Notes under the pieces: model-generated
What the model was told of the DNA's origin: nothing
Seen by the model: the letters and a program-made list of their open reading frames with translations, nothing else
The model's database searches: none
Translations under genes and position numbers: made by a program
Shown: positions 37,285 through 46,826 of the stretch, one piece after another
Position numbering within the stretch: position 1 is the stretch's first letter
How the letters are laid out: each line of letters starts with the position of its first letter
Origin: Akkermansia muciniphila
GTDB taxonomy: Bacteria > Verrucomicrobiota > Verrucomicrobiia > Limisphaerales > SXTU01
Assembly (NCBI GenBank): GCA_945874145.1
Contig: CAMCFN010000030.1
Location: 1-49,554, forward strand
DNA length: 49,554 bases
Direction of reading: 5' to 3'

Positions 37285-37450
37285 CGTGTCAACGGCCGCT
37301 GTTCGCCGGACTGGCGGAAGCCAAGTTGTCGTCAATTACTGGCTGCGGCCGGACAACACCGCCTGTGTCAACGGCGCGGCCGAGTTCCTGCGTCAGATGG
37401 TGCAGGGGTTGCCTCAACATATCCGTCTCGGCCTCGCGCGCGGGGCCTCG
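37285..37450 (+). mobile_element. Internal fragment of an IS1380-like transposase
   Basis: One frame gives RPLFAGLAEAK. After a frame change the next reads VVVNYWLRPDNTACVNGAAE, then FLRQMVQGLPQHIRLGLARG. This resembles the part of IS1380-family DDE transposases with WLRxGNT and VRGDSGF (the last aspartate here lies in a damaged context, ARGAS). Only about 55 codons remain, with no termini or inverted repeats. It marks an old insertion beside tRNA-Val. Confidence 0.6.
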
Positions 37451-37499
37451 GCGCTGCTTTCTCAGCCGCCAGCCTCGCGGCGTCCGTTGCCGCCGACGA

Positions 37500-37759
37500 A
37501 ACAGCGTCGAGACTTGAACTGACGGCCGGGGCGGAGGCCGACTTCCGCGCCTGAATCCATTTTTGTTCGCGCTCGCGAACCTCGGTGAAAACCTCGGCAA
37601 TCACCTTCGCGCCGCACTTGCGGAGCGCGCGGTGACGAGTTCGGAGCGGTCGATTCCAGTTGCTGCGATGGCGTCGGCAACCAGCCTGCGCACGTCGTCA
37701 TCGGGCCGGAAACTCCACGGTGATTCCTGCTTCTTCAAAGCTTTTGGGTTTGTATTCAC
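37500..37759 (-). pseudogene. Frameshifted small DNA-binding-like (ribbon-helix-helix type) gene
   Basis: From a GTG at 37759 the minus strand reads NTNPKALKKQESPWSFRPDD and then DVRRLVADAIAATGIDRSEL. After one missing base near 37631 the same protein continues in another frame as RALRKCGAKVIAEVFTEVRE and REQKWIQARK. The pattern of a short strand (FRPDDDV) followed by helices ending in SELVxRALR resembles small ribbon-helix-helix or antitoxin-like proteins. The 3' end is uncertain. It looks like a recently inactivated small gene. The rest of the gap up to tRNA-Val shows only a short tandem GCTTTGGTGCC duplication near 37820. Confidence 0.5.
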
Positions 37760-37960
37760 GAGGCTACCCTGCGCCTTTGTATTGCACGCACAACTTTTTC
37801 GTTGATGGGGAATAATACGGCTTTGGTGCCGCTTTGGTGCCGTGCATTAGAACTTATTCCGTCGCTGAAGCGGACGCCCTGAGGAAATCTGCAATACCGG
37901 GAACGAGGGTGAAAGCCTTGGTTTTACTAGGGGAAATCCCATTTCTCTCAATGTTTTCGA

Positions 37961-38035
37961 TGGTGCGCGGTGCAGGGTTCGAACCTGCGACCCCTACCGT
38001 GTCAAGGTAATGCTCTACCACTGAGCTAACCGCGC
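37961..38035 (-). tRNA. tRNA-Val (anticodon GAC)
   Basis: Read on the minus strand, acceptor GCGCGGT (38035-38029) pairs with ACCGCGC (37971-37965), followed by A and an encoded CCA. The D arm is GCTCAGTGGTAGAGC. The anticodon loop TTGACAC places GAC at 38003-38001, and the T arm is GCAGGTTCGAACCCTGC. It is 75 nt including CCA. Its 3' end faces the accessory block. Confidence 0.97.
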
Positions 38036-38203
38036 GTGCGACACCGTCGGGCACCAGGAAAACCTTCTCCTGCGGCGTTCGCAAAACCGAGGCGGGAGAA
38101 TTCCCGATCGATGGACGAAGCTGCAAGCGCAAAAACAGAGTTGCGCAGAACCAGTCCGCGCGGATGCCAAAGGGATTGCCGATCCGGTCCGCGCGGGTTT
38201 ATC

Positions 38204-39376
38204 ATGCGCGGCATGGAAATTCCGCCTGCTTTCAAAGCGCCCGCCCGCATCCTCATGGGACCGGGACCTAGCAATGTTCCGTCCGAAGTGCTTCAAGCCA
38301 TGGCCCAGCCACTTGTCGGGCATCTGGACCCGGTGTTTGTGAAGATGATGGAGGAGATCAAGAGCATGCTGCGTGCGGTTTTCCTGACGCGCAACGAGAT
38401 GACGTTTCCCGTCAGCGGCACGGGGAGTGCGGGAATGGAATTCTGTTTCGTGAACTTGGTGGAGCCGGGTGACGAGGTGATCATAGGGGTCAACGGTGTG
38501 TTCGGCACCCGCATGGTGGACGTCGCAGAGCGGTGTGGGGCGCGGGTGACCAAGGTGGAGTCGCCGTGGGGCCAGATCATTACCCCGGAGCAGATCGCCG
38601 AGGCTTTGCGAAAAGTCTCCCGGCCCAAGCTCGTCGCTATCGTCCATGCCGAAACATCCACGGGTGCGCTGACTCCGGTGGAGGAGATTTCAAAGCTGGC
38701 GCACGCGGCCGGCGCCTTGTTGCTGCTGGACACGGTGACTTCGCTGGGCGGGTGTCCGGTGCGGTTGGATGAGTGGGCGGTGGACGCCACCTACAGCGGC
38801 ACGCAGAAGTGCTTGAGCTGCCCGCCGGGGCTTTCCCCGGTGTCGCTGAGTCCGCGCGCGCTGGAGGTCGCTCGCCAGCGTCGCACGAAGGTGCAGAGCT
38901 GGTATCTCGATGTGAACCTGTTGGCCTCCTACTGGGGGCAGGAGCGGGTCTATCATCACACGGCCCCAATCACCATGAACTACGGCCTGCATGCGGCGTT
39001 GCGCCTCGTGCTGGAGGAGGGCTTGGAGAACCGTTGGCGGCGGCACAAGCAGAACCATCTGGCTTTGAAGTCGGCGCTTTCGGCCATTGGGCTGGAGCTC
39101 GCCAATCAGGAGGGGCACCAGCTCTGGCAGCTCAACCCGGTCCGGGTGCCCGGCGGGGTGGAGGAGCTGGCTGTGCGCAAACGTTTGCTGACGGATTTCA
39201 ACATTGAGGTAGGCGCTGGTTTGGGGCCGTTGAAGGGGCAGATCTGGCGGGTCGGGTTGATGGGCGAGACTTCTTCGCGCGAAAACCTCCGGCTCCTGCT
39301 TTCGGCCTTCTGCCAGGTCCTCAACGAATGCGGGCGGCCGACGGATGCGAAGGCCGCGCTGGCGGCCGTGGCTTGA
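38204..39376 (+). CDS. Class V aminotransferase (alanine-glyoxylate / serine-pyruvate type)
   Basis: A 390-residue PLP enzyme. Family motifs are ILMGPGPSNVPSEVLQAM, FPVSGTGSAGMEF, IVHAETSTGALTPVEE, the aspartate in ALLLLDTVTSLGG, and the Schiff-base Lys202 in YSGTQKCLSCPPGLSP. The carboxyl arginine motif is IWRVGLMGETSSRENL. It should transfer an amino group from alanine or serine to glyoxylate or pyruvate. The ATG at 38213 (MEIPPAF) is an alternative start three codons later. It stands alone between tRNA-Val and accD. Confidence 0.93.
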   Translation: MRGMEIPPAFKAPARILMGPGPSNVPSEVLQAMAQPLVGHLDPVFVKMMEEIKSMLRAVFLTRNEMTFPVSGTGSAGMEFCFVNLVEPGDEVIIGVNGVFGTRMVDVAERCGARVTKVESPWGQIITPEQIAEALRKVSRPKLVAIVHAETSTGALTPVEEISKLAHAAGALLLLDTVTSLGGCPVRLDEWAVDATYSGTQKCLSCPPGLSPVSLSPRALEVARQRRTKVQSWYLDVNLLASYWGQERVYHHTAPITMNYGLHAALRLVLEEGLENRWRRHKQNHLALKSALSAIGLELANQEGHQLWQLNPVRVPGGVEELAVRKRLLTDFNIEVGAGLGPLKGQIWRVGLMGETSSRENLRLLLSAFCQVLNECGRPTDAKAALAAVA

Positions 39377-39477
39377 GGATTTGGCGCTGGGCTCGCGAAA
39401 ATTTCCTTTGAACCCCCCGTTGGAAACGCCAGTATCACACCCGTTCAATACGCCTGCATTCGTGCGGGCGTAAGCCT

Positions 39478-40425
39478 ATGGCCAGCAACTCTTTGACCCG
39501 TAAATTGCAGGATGTGGAGGCGGTTCCTGCCGCCGTCACCCCGCCTGAGCACGCCACCGAAACTTCTTTCCTCAAGAAGCCGAAGCTCACCACCGGCAAG
39601 TCGCGCAAGCGCGACATCCCGGAGGGCGTGTGGACGAAGTGCCCGAAGTGCGCCACCATGCTATACGACAAGGAGCTGGATGCAAACCTCAAGGTTTGCT
39701 CCAAGTGTGGCCATCACTTCGGCATTGGCTCGCGGGAGCGCATCAACTCGCTCGTCGAGACGTGCTCCTTCGAGGAGATGGATGCGGGCATGACCAGTGT
39801 GGACATCCTCAAGTTCACGGGCGTGGCCACCTACACTTCCAAGCTGGCGGCTTATCAGAAGAGCACGGGTCTCAAGGACGCCGTGATCACCGGCATCGGC
39901 AGCATCGGCACGGAACGGTTGGCGTTGGGGGTGATGGACTTCGGGTTTTTGGGCGGGTCAATGGGCTCGGTGGTGGGCGAGAAGCTCACCCGCTTGATCG
40001 AGGCTGGCACGGCCAGGGGCTTGCCGGTGGTCATCATTTCCACCAGCGGCGGGGCCCGTATGTATGAAGGCATGTTCAGCCTGATGCAGATGGCCAAGAC
40101 CAGCGCCGCGCTAGCCTACCACGCCCGCAACCGCCTGCCTTACATCAGCGTGCTGACCCACCCCACCACCGCCGGTGTGATGGCGAGCTACGCGAGCTTG
40201 GGCGATCTCATCATTGCTGAACCGGGAGCCATGATTGGCTTTGCGGGACCGCGAGTCATTAAGGACACGACCCAAGCAGAGTTGCCGCCGGGCTTCCAAA
40301 CCGCTGAGTTTCTTTTGGACCGGGGGTTGATTGATGCCATCGTGGCGCGCGGTGGGCTCCGTGATTATCTGGCCAGCACCTTGTCCTGCCTGATGGCCGG
40401 CCAGCGTCGGCAAAGTCCTGACTAA
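39478..40425 (+). CDS. accD: Acetyl-CoA carboxylase carboxyltransferase subunit beta
   Basis: A 315-residue protein that, with AccA, transfers carboxyl from carboxybiotin to acetyl-CoA to make malonyl-CoA for fatty-acid synthesis. The amino-terminal zinc ribbon is Cys55, Cys58, Cys74 and Cys77 (KCPKC, CSKC). The crotonase-fold region contains DFGFLGGSMGSVVGEK, the oxyanion-hole segment ISTSGGARMYEG, THPTTAGVMASYA and GFAGPRVI. About 30 extra residues precede the ribbon compared with E. coli AccD. No accA is in the window. Confidence 0.97.
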   Translation: MASNSLTRKLQDVEAVPAAVTPPEHATETSFLKKPKLTTGKSRKRDIPEGVWTKCPKCATMLYDKELDANLKVCSKCGHHFGIGSRERINSLVETCSFEEMDAGMTSVDILKFTGVATYTSKLAAYQKSTGLKDAVITGIGSIGTERLALGVMDFGFLGGSMGSVVGEKLTRLIEAGTARGLPVVIISTSGGARMYEGMFSLMQMAKTSAALAYHARNRLPYISVLTHPTTAGVMASYASLGDLIIAEPGAMIGFAGPRVIKDTTQAELPPGFQTAEFLLDRGLIDAIVARGGLRDYLASTLSCLMAGQRRQSPD

Positions 40426-40430
40426 GCCAG

Positions 40431-41204
40431 CTACTTCGCCTTCGTCCGCTTTTTCGCCTCGCCGTATTCGCGGCGCAAATCACCGAGCGCGACGGTGAAT
40501 TTTCCGTTCACGTTCGCCTTGTCCAAGGCATCGTGGAGCTGGGTGAACTTCTCCTCCAATGCGGGCCGGGTCGCGAAGTCATCTGCCCGGACATTGGGGA
40601 AACCAAGCTGTGTGACGCGCGCGAGACTCGTGTTCAGGTTTAACTCGTCGTTCGAGCGCAGGAAGGCGGCGGCTGAGGCCAGAAAGTATTCGGTCGCCGC
40701 CGGGAAGTTTTTGGCGTTGGCGGCGCGGATGGCGTAGTCGAAATAGAGCAAGCCGAACGGGTGCGAGCTGCGCCGTTCGATCAGTTCCGCCATCAGTTGG
40801 ATCTTGCGGTTGACGTCTTCGCCCGGGACTTGGGCGTTGGTGAAGGAATTGGTCAGCCCGGCCATCTGGCTGCGCAGGGACTGGGTCAATTCGGCGAGCT
40901 TGCGCTCCACCGCTTGATCTTGGGCCGTGAACCGGGGCGTCAGCGAGGTGTTCAGTTCGCGGAAGAGCGCGGCCTGCCGCTGTTCGCTGGTGGCCTCCAA
41001 GGCCCGTTGCATCGCCTGCTTGTCGTGCTCGTAATTCTTGTGGCTGGCGAACCAAGAGAAGACGACGAGCACTGCCGAGAGGCCGAGCATCAAGCCGGCG
41101 GCCACTTTGACAGTGTCCATGAGCCGGCGTTCGCTGTCCCGCAAGGCCTGCACCTGGGCTTTGAGATTTTCCAGCTCGGGATTGGGGGACGTGGGATCAC
41201 TCAT
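40431..41204 (-). CDS. Coiled-coil membrane protein, unknown function
   Basis: A 257-residue protein. It has an amino-terminal helix with heptad character (ELENLKAQVQALRDSERRL), one transmembrane segment (about 33-52, VAAGLMLGLSAVLVVFSWF) and a long coiled-coil stretch to about residue 110. The carboxyl helical domain has FGLLYFDYAIRAANAKNFPA and EYFLASAAAFLRSNDELN, suggesting TPR-like helices. The ATG at 41204 (MSDPTSPNPELEN) is chosen. No specific family is recognised. It is convergent with accD, whose stop is 5 bp away. Confidence 0.75.
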   Translation of the reverse strand: MSDPTSPNPELENLKAQVQALRDSERRLMDTVKVAAGLMLGLSAVLVVFSWFASHKNYEHDKQAMQRALEATSEQRQAALFRELNTSLTPRFTAQDQAVERKLAELTQSLRSQMAGLTNSFTNAQVPGEDVNRKIQLMAELIERRSSHPFGLLYFDYAIRAANAKNFPAATEYFLASAAAFLRSNDELNLNTSLARVTQLGFPNVRADDFATRPALEEKFTQLHDALDKANVNGKFTVALGDLRREYGEAKKRTKAK

Positions 41205-41389
41205 GGACTGCTGACTGCAAATCATGTTCGTCGTCCGCAGGGTTGTCCACGAGGATTTCGGAACTGGGTGCTTGGTTTCGGGCACAGCTTGCTCCCGGGG
41301 CGCGGTGAACGACGATCCTCGTGTATCACGAACCCTTGGCCGCGCTTGCCGCTCCGGCGTCTGCCACATAAGCTGTCACCCGAAGGCCA

Positions 41390-44300
41390 ATGAACCACCG
41401 CGTTTGCTTGTTTCCCTTGCTGCTTGGGGCTGCGCTTGTCCTGCGGGCAGGCGTCCTCGCGGCGGATACTGGGCAAGCTCCGGTCAGTTTTGACCGCGAT
41501 ATTCGCCCCCTCCTTTCGGAGCACTGTTTCGCCTGTCACGGGCCCGATGCGGCGACGCGTAAAGCCGGTTTGCGTTTCGACACCCGCGAAGGCTTGGCGG
41601 GCGTAGCCAAGGATGGTGCTCGGCTCGTCACCCCGGGCCATCCGGAGCAAAGCGAGTTACTTCGGCGCATTGCTGCGGCGGATGTGAGCGAGGTGATGCC
41701 GCCGCCCAAGAGCGGCAAGCCACTCACTGCCGCGCAAGTGACGTGGCTACGACGTTGGGTGGAGCAAGGGGCTGTCTGGTCGCCGGGTTGGGCGTGGACG
41801 CTGCCACGCTTGCCGCTTTCTCCAGTGGTGACGCGGGTTGCGTGGGTGCGCAACGAAGTGGACCAGTTCACCCTTGCCGCGATGGAGCGACGCGGCTGGC
41901 AGCCGGCAGCCGAAGCCGACCGGGTGACGCTGCTCCGCCGCGTGAGTTACGACCTCACCGGGCTGCCTCCGTCACCCGAGGAGGTGGATGACTTTCTGGC
42001 CGATGCCGCCCCGCAGGCCTTTGAGCGGCTGGTGGACCGGTTGCTGGCTTCCAAGCATTTCGGGGAACGTATGGCCCAGCACTGGCTGGACCTCGCCCGT
42101 TACGCGGACTCGGACGGCTACCATGACGACCATCTCCGCGAGATGCACGGCTATCGTGATTACGTCATTGAGTCCTTCAACCGGAACCTGCCTTTCGATC
42201 AGTTCACGCGCGAGCAGCTTGCTGGTGATTTGCTGCCGAATCCGAGCCAGTCGCAATTGATGGCGACTGCCTTCCTGCGCAATGGACCGACCACTTCGGA
42301 AATGGGGGCTGATGCTGAGGAATACCGGCTGCGCTACGCGGCCGAGCGGGTGAGCACCACGGCCACAGTGTGGCTGGGTTTGTCCCTCGCCTGCGCCGAG
42401 TGTCACGACCACAAATACGATCCGCTGCCCACGCGGGACTTTTACCGGATGTTCGCGTTCTTCGATCAACTGCCGGGCAACCCGCTCGCCAATGGTGCGG
42501 CGGCGGCGCCTCTGCTACGCATTGTCCCGCCCGGAAAACTGGACGAACTGGAAGCGGCTGAAACTGCTTTGCAGCAGGAGCAGGCGGCCTTGCGGAAGCT
42601 GTATTATGAGCCGCGCTCGGATTGGGATCGGGCGCAGGCGGGCTGGGAGCAGCGCCTCCGGGAAACCAAGCTGGAGCCGATGCGGTTGGGCGACTGGCAG
42701 ATGGCCGGCCCGTATCAGCCCGATGGCCATGCGGAGTCGGAGCGGTTCCCCCCGGAACGCGCACAGGTGGATGGGGATCGGGCTGCGGCCCGGCTGTTCC
42801 AATGGGTGCCGCGCCCGGAGCAGGCCACGAACGATGTCAAGTTCCCGGCCCGCGAAGGGGTCACTTACCTCCGGCGGGATGTGGCCACGACCACGAGCGG
42901 AATCGTTCGCTGTCGGGTGAACCCGCACGTGGCGGTGAAAGTGTGGCTGAACGACCGCTTGGTGCATGACTCAGGGCGTGACGTTGAAACTCCTGGATCT
43001 ATCAAACTGTTCAACATCCGCGTTCCCGCTGGCCGCCACCGGCTGCTGGTCAAGCTGATCCCGGCCCACACCCGCGAGGAAATTGTCTTCGGGGCGAGCG
43101 AATCTGCCATCCATCGGAATCGCCTCGAACGCTACCTGGAGAGCAAGCAATTGGAAATTCCGGTGGCCCAGCGCTCCACGAATGACCTGACGATGATTCG
43201 CCGGGTCTTTCGAGAGCTACACATCCCGGAGATTGATGCGGCTCAACTCGTCGTGGAGGCGGCGCAAGCGCGGCACGCACGAGCCGCAAAGGACAGCTCC
43301 CAACTGCGCATCATGGCCGAACCCTCACAGCCAAAACCCACGCATGTCCTGCTCCGAGGCGATTTCCGGCGTCGGGGCGAGCCGGTCACAGCGGGGGTGC
43401 CGGTGGTATTTGACGGGCTGGGGCTGGCGGCTCCCACCAACCGGCTGGAGTTGGCCCGCTGGCTGACGGTGCGGGAAAATCCCCTGACAGCGCGGGTCAC
43501 GGTGAACCGGTGGTGGCAGATGATTTTTGGCACGGGCATTGTGAAAACGGGCGAAGACTTTGGCGCACAGGGTGAGCCGCCAACCCATCCTGAGCTGCTG
43601 GACTGGCTGGCGCTGCGGTTCATGGACAGCGGCTGGGATGTGAAGGCAACGTTGCGGTTGATTGTGACCAGTGCGACCTATCGGCAAAGCTCGCGCCAAT
43701 CCCAAGCGGCCGCGCAGGACGATCCCGAAAACCGCTGGCTGGCGCGGGGGCCGCGTTTCCGTCTGCCGGCGGAGTTCATTCGCGACACCGCACTCGCGGC
43801 CAGTGGCCTGCTGGATCGGGGGCGCGCCCCGGCGGGCCGCAGCGTGCTTACCTATCAACCGGGACCGGATCTCTGGCGGGAGTTCGCCTTCGCGGAAAGC
43901 CTCAAATACATCCAAGACCACGACGGCGAGCTGTATCGGCGTGGGGTTTATATGTTCTGGAAACGCTCGGTGCTGCACCCGTATCTCGCCGTGCTGGACG
44001 CGCCCACCCGCGATGCCTGCACCGCCCGGCGACCCGTGACCAACACGCCGACGCAGGCCTTGGCTTTGTTAAATGAAACCCTGCTGGTCGAGTGTGCCCG
44101 CGTCCTCGCGCAGCGGCTGCTCGAAGGCGCGACGGCGGATGATGCGGGCCGGCTGCGGTGGGCCTTCCGGCTCGTGCTGGCGCGGGAGCCAAGCGGGTCG
44201 GAGGTAAAAGTCTTACTCGCCCTGCATGCCGATGCCTTGCGCCACTACCAAACCGAGGTGGCCGCCGCGAAGCAGTTGGTCTCTGTGGGGGAGTTCATGC

Positions 44301-44392
44301 GGCCAGCCAAGCTGGACCCGGCGCAACACGCCGCCTGGCAATGTGTCTGCAACGCGCTCTTGAACTTGGATGAAACCCTGACCAAGGAATGA
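41390..44392 (+). CDS. PSCyt1-DUF1549-DUF1553 (PSD1) cytochrome protein
   Basis: A 1000-residue secreted planctomycete/Verrucomicrobia-type protein. A signal peptide is followed by a PSCyt1 cytochrome c-like region with CFACH at 46-50 and a distal MPPPKSGKPL. The DUF1549 region (about 155-360) includes VDRLLASKHFGERMAQHWLD and a second haem-type motif, CAECH, at 335-339. A middle beta-sandwich segment (about 450-560) and the DUF1553/PSD1 region (about 660-940) follow. DUF1553 is seen in NRLELARWLTVRENPLTARV, WWQMIFGTGIVKTGEDFG and TNTPTQALALLNE. Its stop overlaps the DUF1501 start (ATGA). It probably takes part in surface redox chemistry on complex polysaccharides; no reaction is proven. Confidence 0.95.
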   Translation: MNHRVCLFPLLLGAALVLRAGVLAADTGQAPVSFDRDIRPLLSEHCFACHGPDAATRKAGLRFDTREGLAGVAKDGARLVTPGHPEQSELLRRIAAADVSEVMPPPKSGKPLTAAQVTWLRRWVEQGAVWSPGWAWTLPRLPLSPVVTRVAWVRNEVDQFTLAAMERRGWQPAAEADRVTLLRRVSYDLTGLPPSPEEVDDFLADAAPQAFERLVDRLLASKHFGERMAQHWLDLARYADSDGYHDDHLREMHGYRDYVIESFNRNLPFDQFTREQLAGDLLPNPSQSQLMATAFLRNGPTTSEMGADAEEYRLRYAAERVSTTATVWLGLSLACAECHDHKYDPLPTRDFYRMFAFFDQLPGNPLANGAAAAPLLRIVPPGKLDELEAAETALQQEQAALRKLYYEPRSDWDRAQAGWEQRLRETKLEPMRLGDWQMAGPYQPDGHAESERFPPERAQVDGDRAAARLFQWVPRPEQATNDVKFPAREGVTYLRRDVATTTSGIVRCRVNPHVAVKVWLNDRLVHDSGRDVETPGSIKLFNIRVPAGRHRLLVKLIPAHTREEIVFGASESAIHRNRLERYLESKQLEIPVAQRSTNDLTMIRRVFRELHIPEIDAAQLVVEAAQARHARAAKDSSQLRIMAEPSQPKPTHVLLRGDFRRRGEPVTAGVPVVFDGLGLAAPTNRLELARWLTVRENPLTARVTVNRWWQMIFGTGIVKTGEDFGAQGEPPTHPELLDWLALRFMDSGWDVKATLRLIVTSATYRQSSRQSQAAAQDDPENRWLARGPRFRLPAEFIRDTALAASGLLDRGRAPAGRSVLTYQPGPDLWREFAFAESLKYIQDHDGELYRRGVYMFWKRSVLHPYLAVLDAPTRDACTARRPVTNTPTQALALLNETLLVECARVLAQRLLEGATADDAGRLRWAFRLVLAREPSGSEVKVLLALHADALRHYQTEVAAAKQLVSVGEFMRPAKLDPAQHAAWQCVCNALLNLDETLTKE

Positions 44393-45819
44393 ACCACGGC
44401 TCCTTAAATCCAGCGACGCGCCGGCTGTTTCTGCAACGGGGTGCGTTCGGCTTGGGTGCGCTGGGCTTTCTGCAGGCCGCCGGTGGATTGCGCGGCGAGC
44501 CGCCGCGCGCTGCGGGAGGGGTGTTGAAAGAGCTTCATCACCAGCCGCGTGCCAAGCGGGTCATCTTCCTCTTCATGGGCGGCGGGCCATCGCAGTTTGA
44601 AACCTTTGACCCCAAGCCGAAGCTGAACAAGCTCTGGGGTGAACCGATGCCGCACAGCCTTACCAAAGGGCAGCGCGTGGCGCAGTTGCAGGGAGCCCCG
44701 CTGGTGATCTTGGGCACGCACCGGAAGTTCGCAAAGTGCGGCAAGGCCGGGACTGAAGTCAGTGATCTGCTGCCGCACCTGCGCAAAGTCATGGATGAAA
44801 TCACGCTCATCCGCTCCATGCAGACCGACGCCATCAATCACGATCCCGGCGTGACCTTCATGCAGACCGGACATCAGCTTCCGGGCCGGCCTGCGATGGG
44901 ATCGTGGTTGTCCTACGGGCTCGGCAGCGAGAACCAGAACCTTCCCGCCTACATGGTGCTGCTGTCCGGCCAGGGGCAGGATCAAAACGTGAAGGCGCGT
45001 TATTGGAGCAGCGGGTTTCTGCCCACCCTCCATCAAGGCGTGCAGCTTCGTTCGCCCGGTGAGCCGGTCTTTTACCTGGCGAATCCGCCGGGCATGAGCA
45101 GCCCCGTTCGCCGCCGCATTCTCGACAGCATCCGCGAGTTGAATGAAGTGCATCTGGCGGCCACGGGTGATCCAGAGATCGCCACGCGCATCGCCCAGTA
45201 TGAAATGGCCTTCCGCATGCAGACGAGCGTGCCGGAGCTGACCGACTGGTCGAAGGAGCCCAAGAGCGTGCTGGAGCTGTATGGCGAGGAGGTGCGCAAG
45301 CCCGGCACCTTTGCGGCGAACTGCCTGCTGGCCCGGCGGCTGGCGGAACGGGGGGTGCCGTTCATCCAACTGTATCACCGTGGCTGGGATCATCACGATG
45401 GCATCCAAGGCCGGATCATTCAGGAGTGCAAAAAGGTGGATCAACCCTGTGCCGGGCTGTTGCGCGATCTGAAGCAACGGGGCCTGCTCAAGGACACGCT
45501 GGTCGTGTGGTCCGGCGAGTTCGGCCGCACCCCGATGGCGCAAGGTGACTCACAGGCGGAGAACTATGGTCGCGACCACCAAATGCGTGCCTTTACCTCC
45601 TGGGCGGCGGGTGGCGGCATTCGTGCCGGGGCGGTGCATGGGGCCACGGACGAATTTGGCTACAACGTGGTGGCAAACCCCGTCCATGTTCACGATCTGC
45701 ACGCCACGATGCTGCACCTGCTGGGCATCGAACACACGCGGTTGACCTACAAGTTTCAGGGCCGGGAACATCGCCTGACGGATGTGGCCGGGAAAGTGGT
45801 GGCGGGCCTGCTGGCTTAA
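44389..45819 (+). CDS. DUF1501 family Tat-exported protein
   Basis: A 476-residue protein with a twin-arginine-type leader (ATRRLFLQRGAFGLGALGFLQ). The DUF1501 signature is AKRVIFLFMGGGPSQFETFDPKP. Others are RSMQTDAINHDPGVTFMQTG, FIQLYHRGWDHHDG, VWSGEFGRTPMAQ and GRDHQMRAFTSWAAGG. DUF1501 belongs to the alkaline-phosphatase/sulfatase-like superfamily and is nearly always encoded next to PSD1 proteins, as here, with a 4-nt overlap. The reaction is unknown; metal-dependent hydrolysis is inferred from the conserved Asp/His set. Confidence 0.95.
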   Translation: MNHGSLNPATRRLFLQRGAFGLGALGFLQAAGGLRGEPPRAAGGVLKELHHQPRAKRVIFLFMGGGPSQFETFDPKPKLNKLWGEPMPHSLTKGQRVAQLQGAPLVILGTHRKFAKCGKAGTEVSDLLPHLRKVMDEITLIRSMQTDAINHDPGVTFMQTGHQLPGRPAMGSWLSYGLGSENQNLPAYMVLLSGQGQDQNVKARYWSSGFLPTLHQGVQLRSPGEPVFYLANPPGMSSPVRRRILDSIRELNEVHLAATGDPEIATRIAQYEMAFRMQTSVPELTDWSKEPKSVLELYGEEVRKPGTFAANCLLARRLAERGVPFIQLYHRGWDHHDGIQGRIIQECKKVDQPCAGLLRDLKQRGLLKDTLVVWSGEFGRTPMAQGDSQAENYGRDHQMRAFTSWAAGGGIRAGAVHGATDEFGYNVVANPVHVHDLHATMLHLLGIEHTRLTYKFQGREHRLTDVAGKVVAGLLA

Positions 45820-45944
45820 TCAAGTCCCCTTGCCCTTGGCGAGGTTGTAGCGGTGGTCTGTGACCGCCGACCTATGGCCCCAACCAAGCCCGCAAGCAGG
45901 TTGCGAACAACGCCAAATGGGCCGCAGGGAGCTGCTTGGCGGGG

Positions 45945-46826
45945 CTAATGCCGGGAGCGCCACCAGAGCCAGCCGCCGACGGTGCTGATGGCCAGCAGCA
46001 GCCAAGGCCAGATCGCGGCTGAAGGAGCGGTGCCCGGAGCGGGCGTCACGGCTAGGGCAGGGGCTGTTGAAGTGGCCGGGACAGTGGCGGTGCGGTTGGT
46101 GCCTGTGCCCGACTGGACGCGTTTGGCGGGTGGGCGCGCAACTGCTGGAACCGACGGCGCGGTTGGTGCTGGACTGGTGGCGGTCGGGGCTGGCGGTCGG
46201 GCGGCAGCATAGTTCTTGGACGCAAAGTAGTGAGCGTTCTCCTTCCAAAAGGATCTGATCAGCTCCCGTTGGGTGTGAAAATCGGGTTTTTGCGCGCGTT
46301 CACTTTCGAGCCAGCGCTTAATTGAACCATCAAACTCTCCGCTACGACTCAAGATCGAAACGAAGATTGAGGCCGCAGCGACAGAGGCAGGCCACACTTG
46401 ATAATCCACATCCATTCGAGCTTCGACAGGCTCATCGAGAAATAGGTTGGTGCTTAGTATGGGCAGCAGCTCAGGGTGCCGAGACAGGCTTAAATCAGTT
46501 TGCATTCCATTATGGGCAAAACCGTCCTTCTCTCGGCGCAGACGAGCAACATATTCGATCATGGTGTCTTTATCTCCAAGATCCATGAGCAGGACGGCAA
46601 TCCTTGTCGCCCCAAACTCCAGGCTGATTGCCGCGTCAGATTTAGCTCGTCGCAACTCGCCAATCATACTAACGCGAATTGCCTCAGACACGGCTGGCAT
46701 CCCGCGTTCGGCAGGCTTCTGTTTGAGCAACTCGTGTGTCAGCGACGTAAATTCTTTTGGAGCCGCAGCGAGCGCTTCCCAGACGATGAACAATGCCGCA
46801 CATACTACGGAAGCAAGTGGCTTCAT
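45945..46826 (-). CDS. Exported membrane-anchored protein, unknown function
   Basis: A 293-residue protein with a signal peptide (MKPLASVVCAALFIVWEALAA). It has a helical domain of about 190 residues (MPAVSEAIRVSMIGELRRAK, GATRIAVLLMDLGDKDTMIE), then a Pro/Ala/Thr-rich stalk of about 60 residues. It ends in a carboxyl membrane helix with a positive tail (PWLLLAISTVGGWLWWRSRH). The layout suggests a periplasmic domain held to the membrane by its carboxyl end. No family is recognised. It is convergent with the DUF1501 gene; the 125-bp gap contains a small GCGGT/ACCGC hairpin. Confidence 0.7.
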   Translation of the reverse strand: MKPLASVVCAALFIVWEALAAAPKEFTSLTHELLKQKPAERGMPAVSEAIRVSMIGELRRAKSDAAISLEFGATRIAVLLMDLGDKDTMIEYVARLRREKDGFAHNGMQTDLSLSRHPELLPILSTNLFLDEPVEARMDVDYQVWPASVAAASIFVSILSRSGEFDGSIKRWLESERAQKPDFHTQRELIRSFWKENAHYFASKNYAAARPPAPTATSPAPTAPSVPAVARPPAKRVQSGTGTNRTATVPATSTAPALAVTPAPGTAPSAAIWPWLLLAISTVGGWLWWRSRH

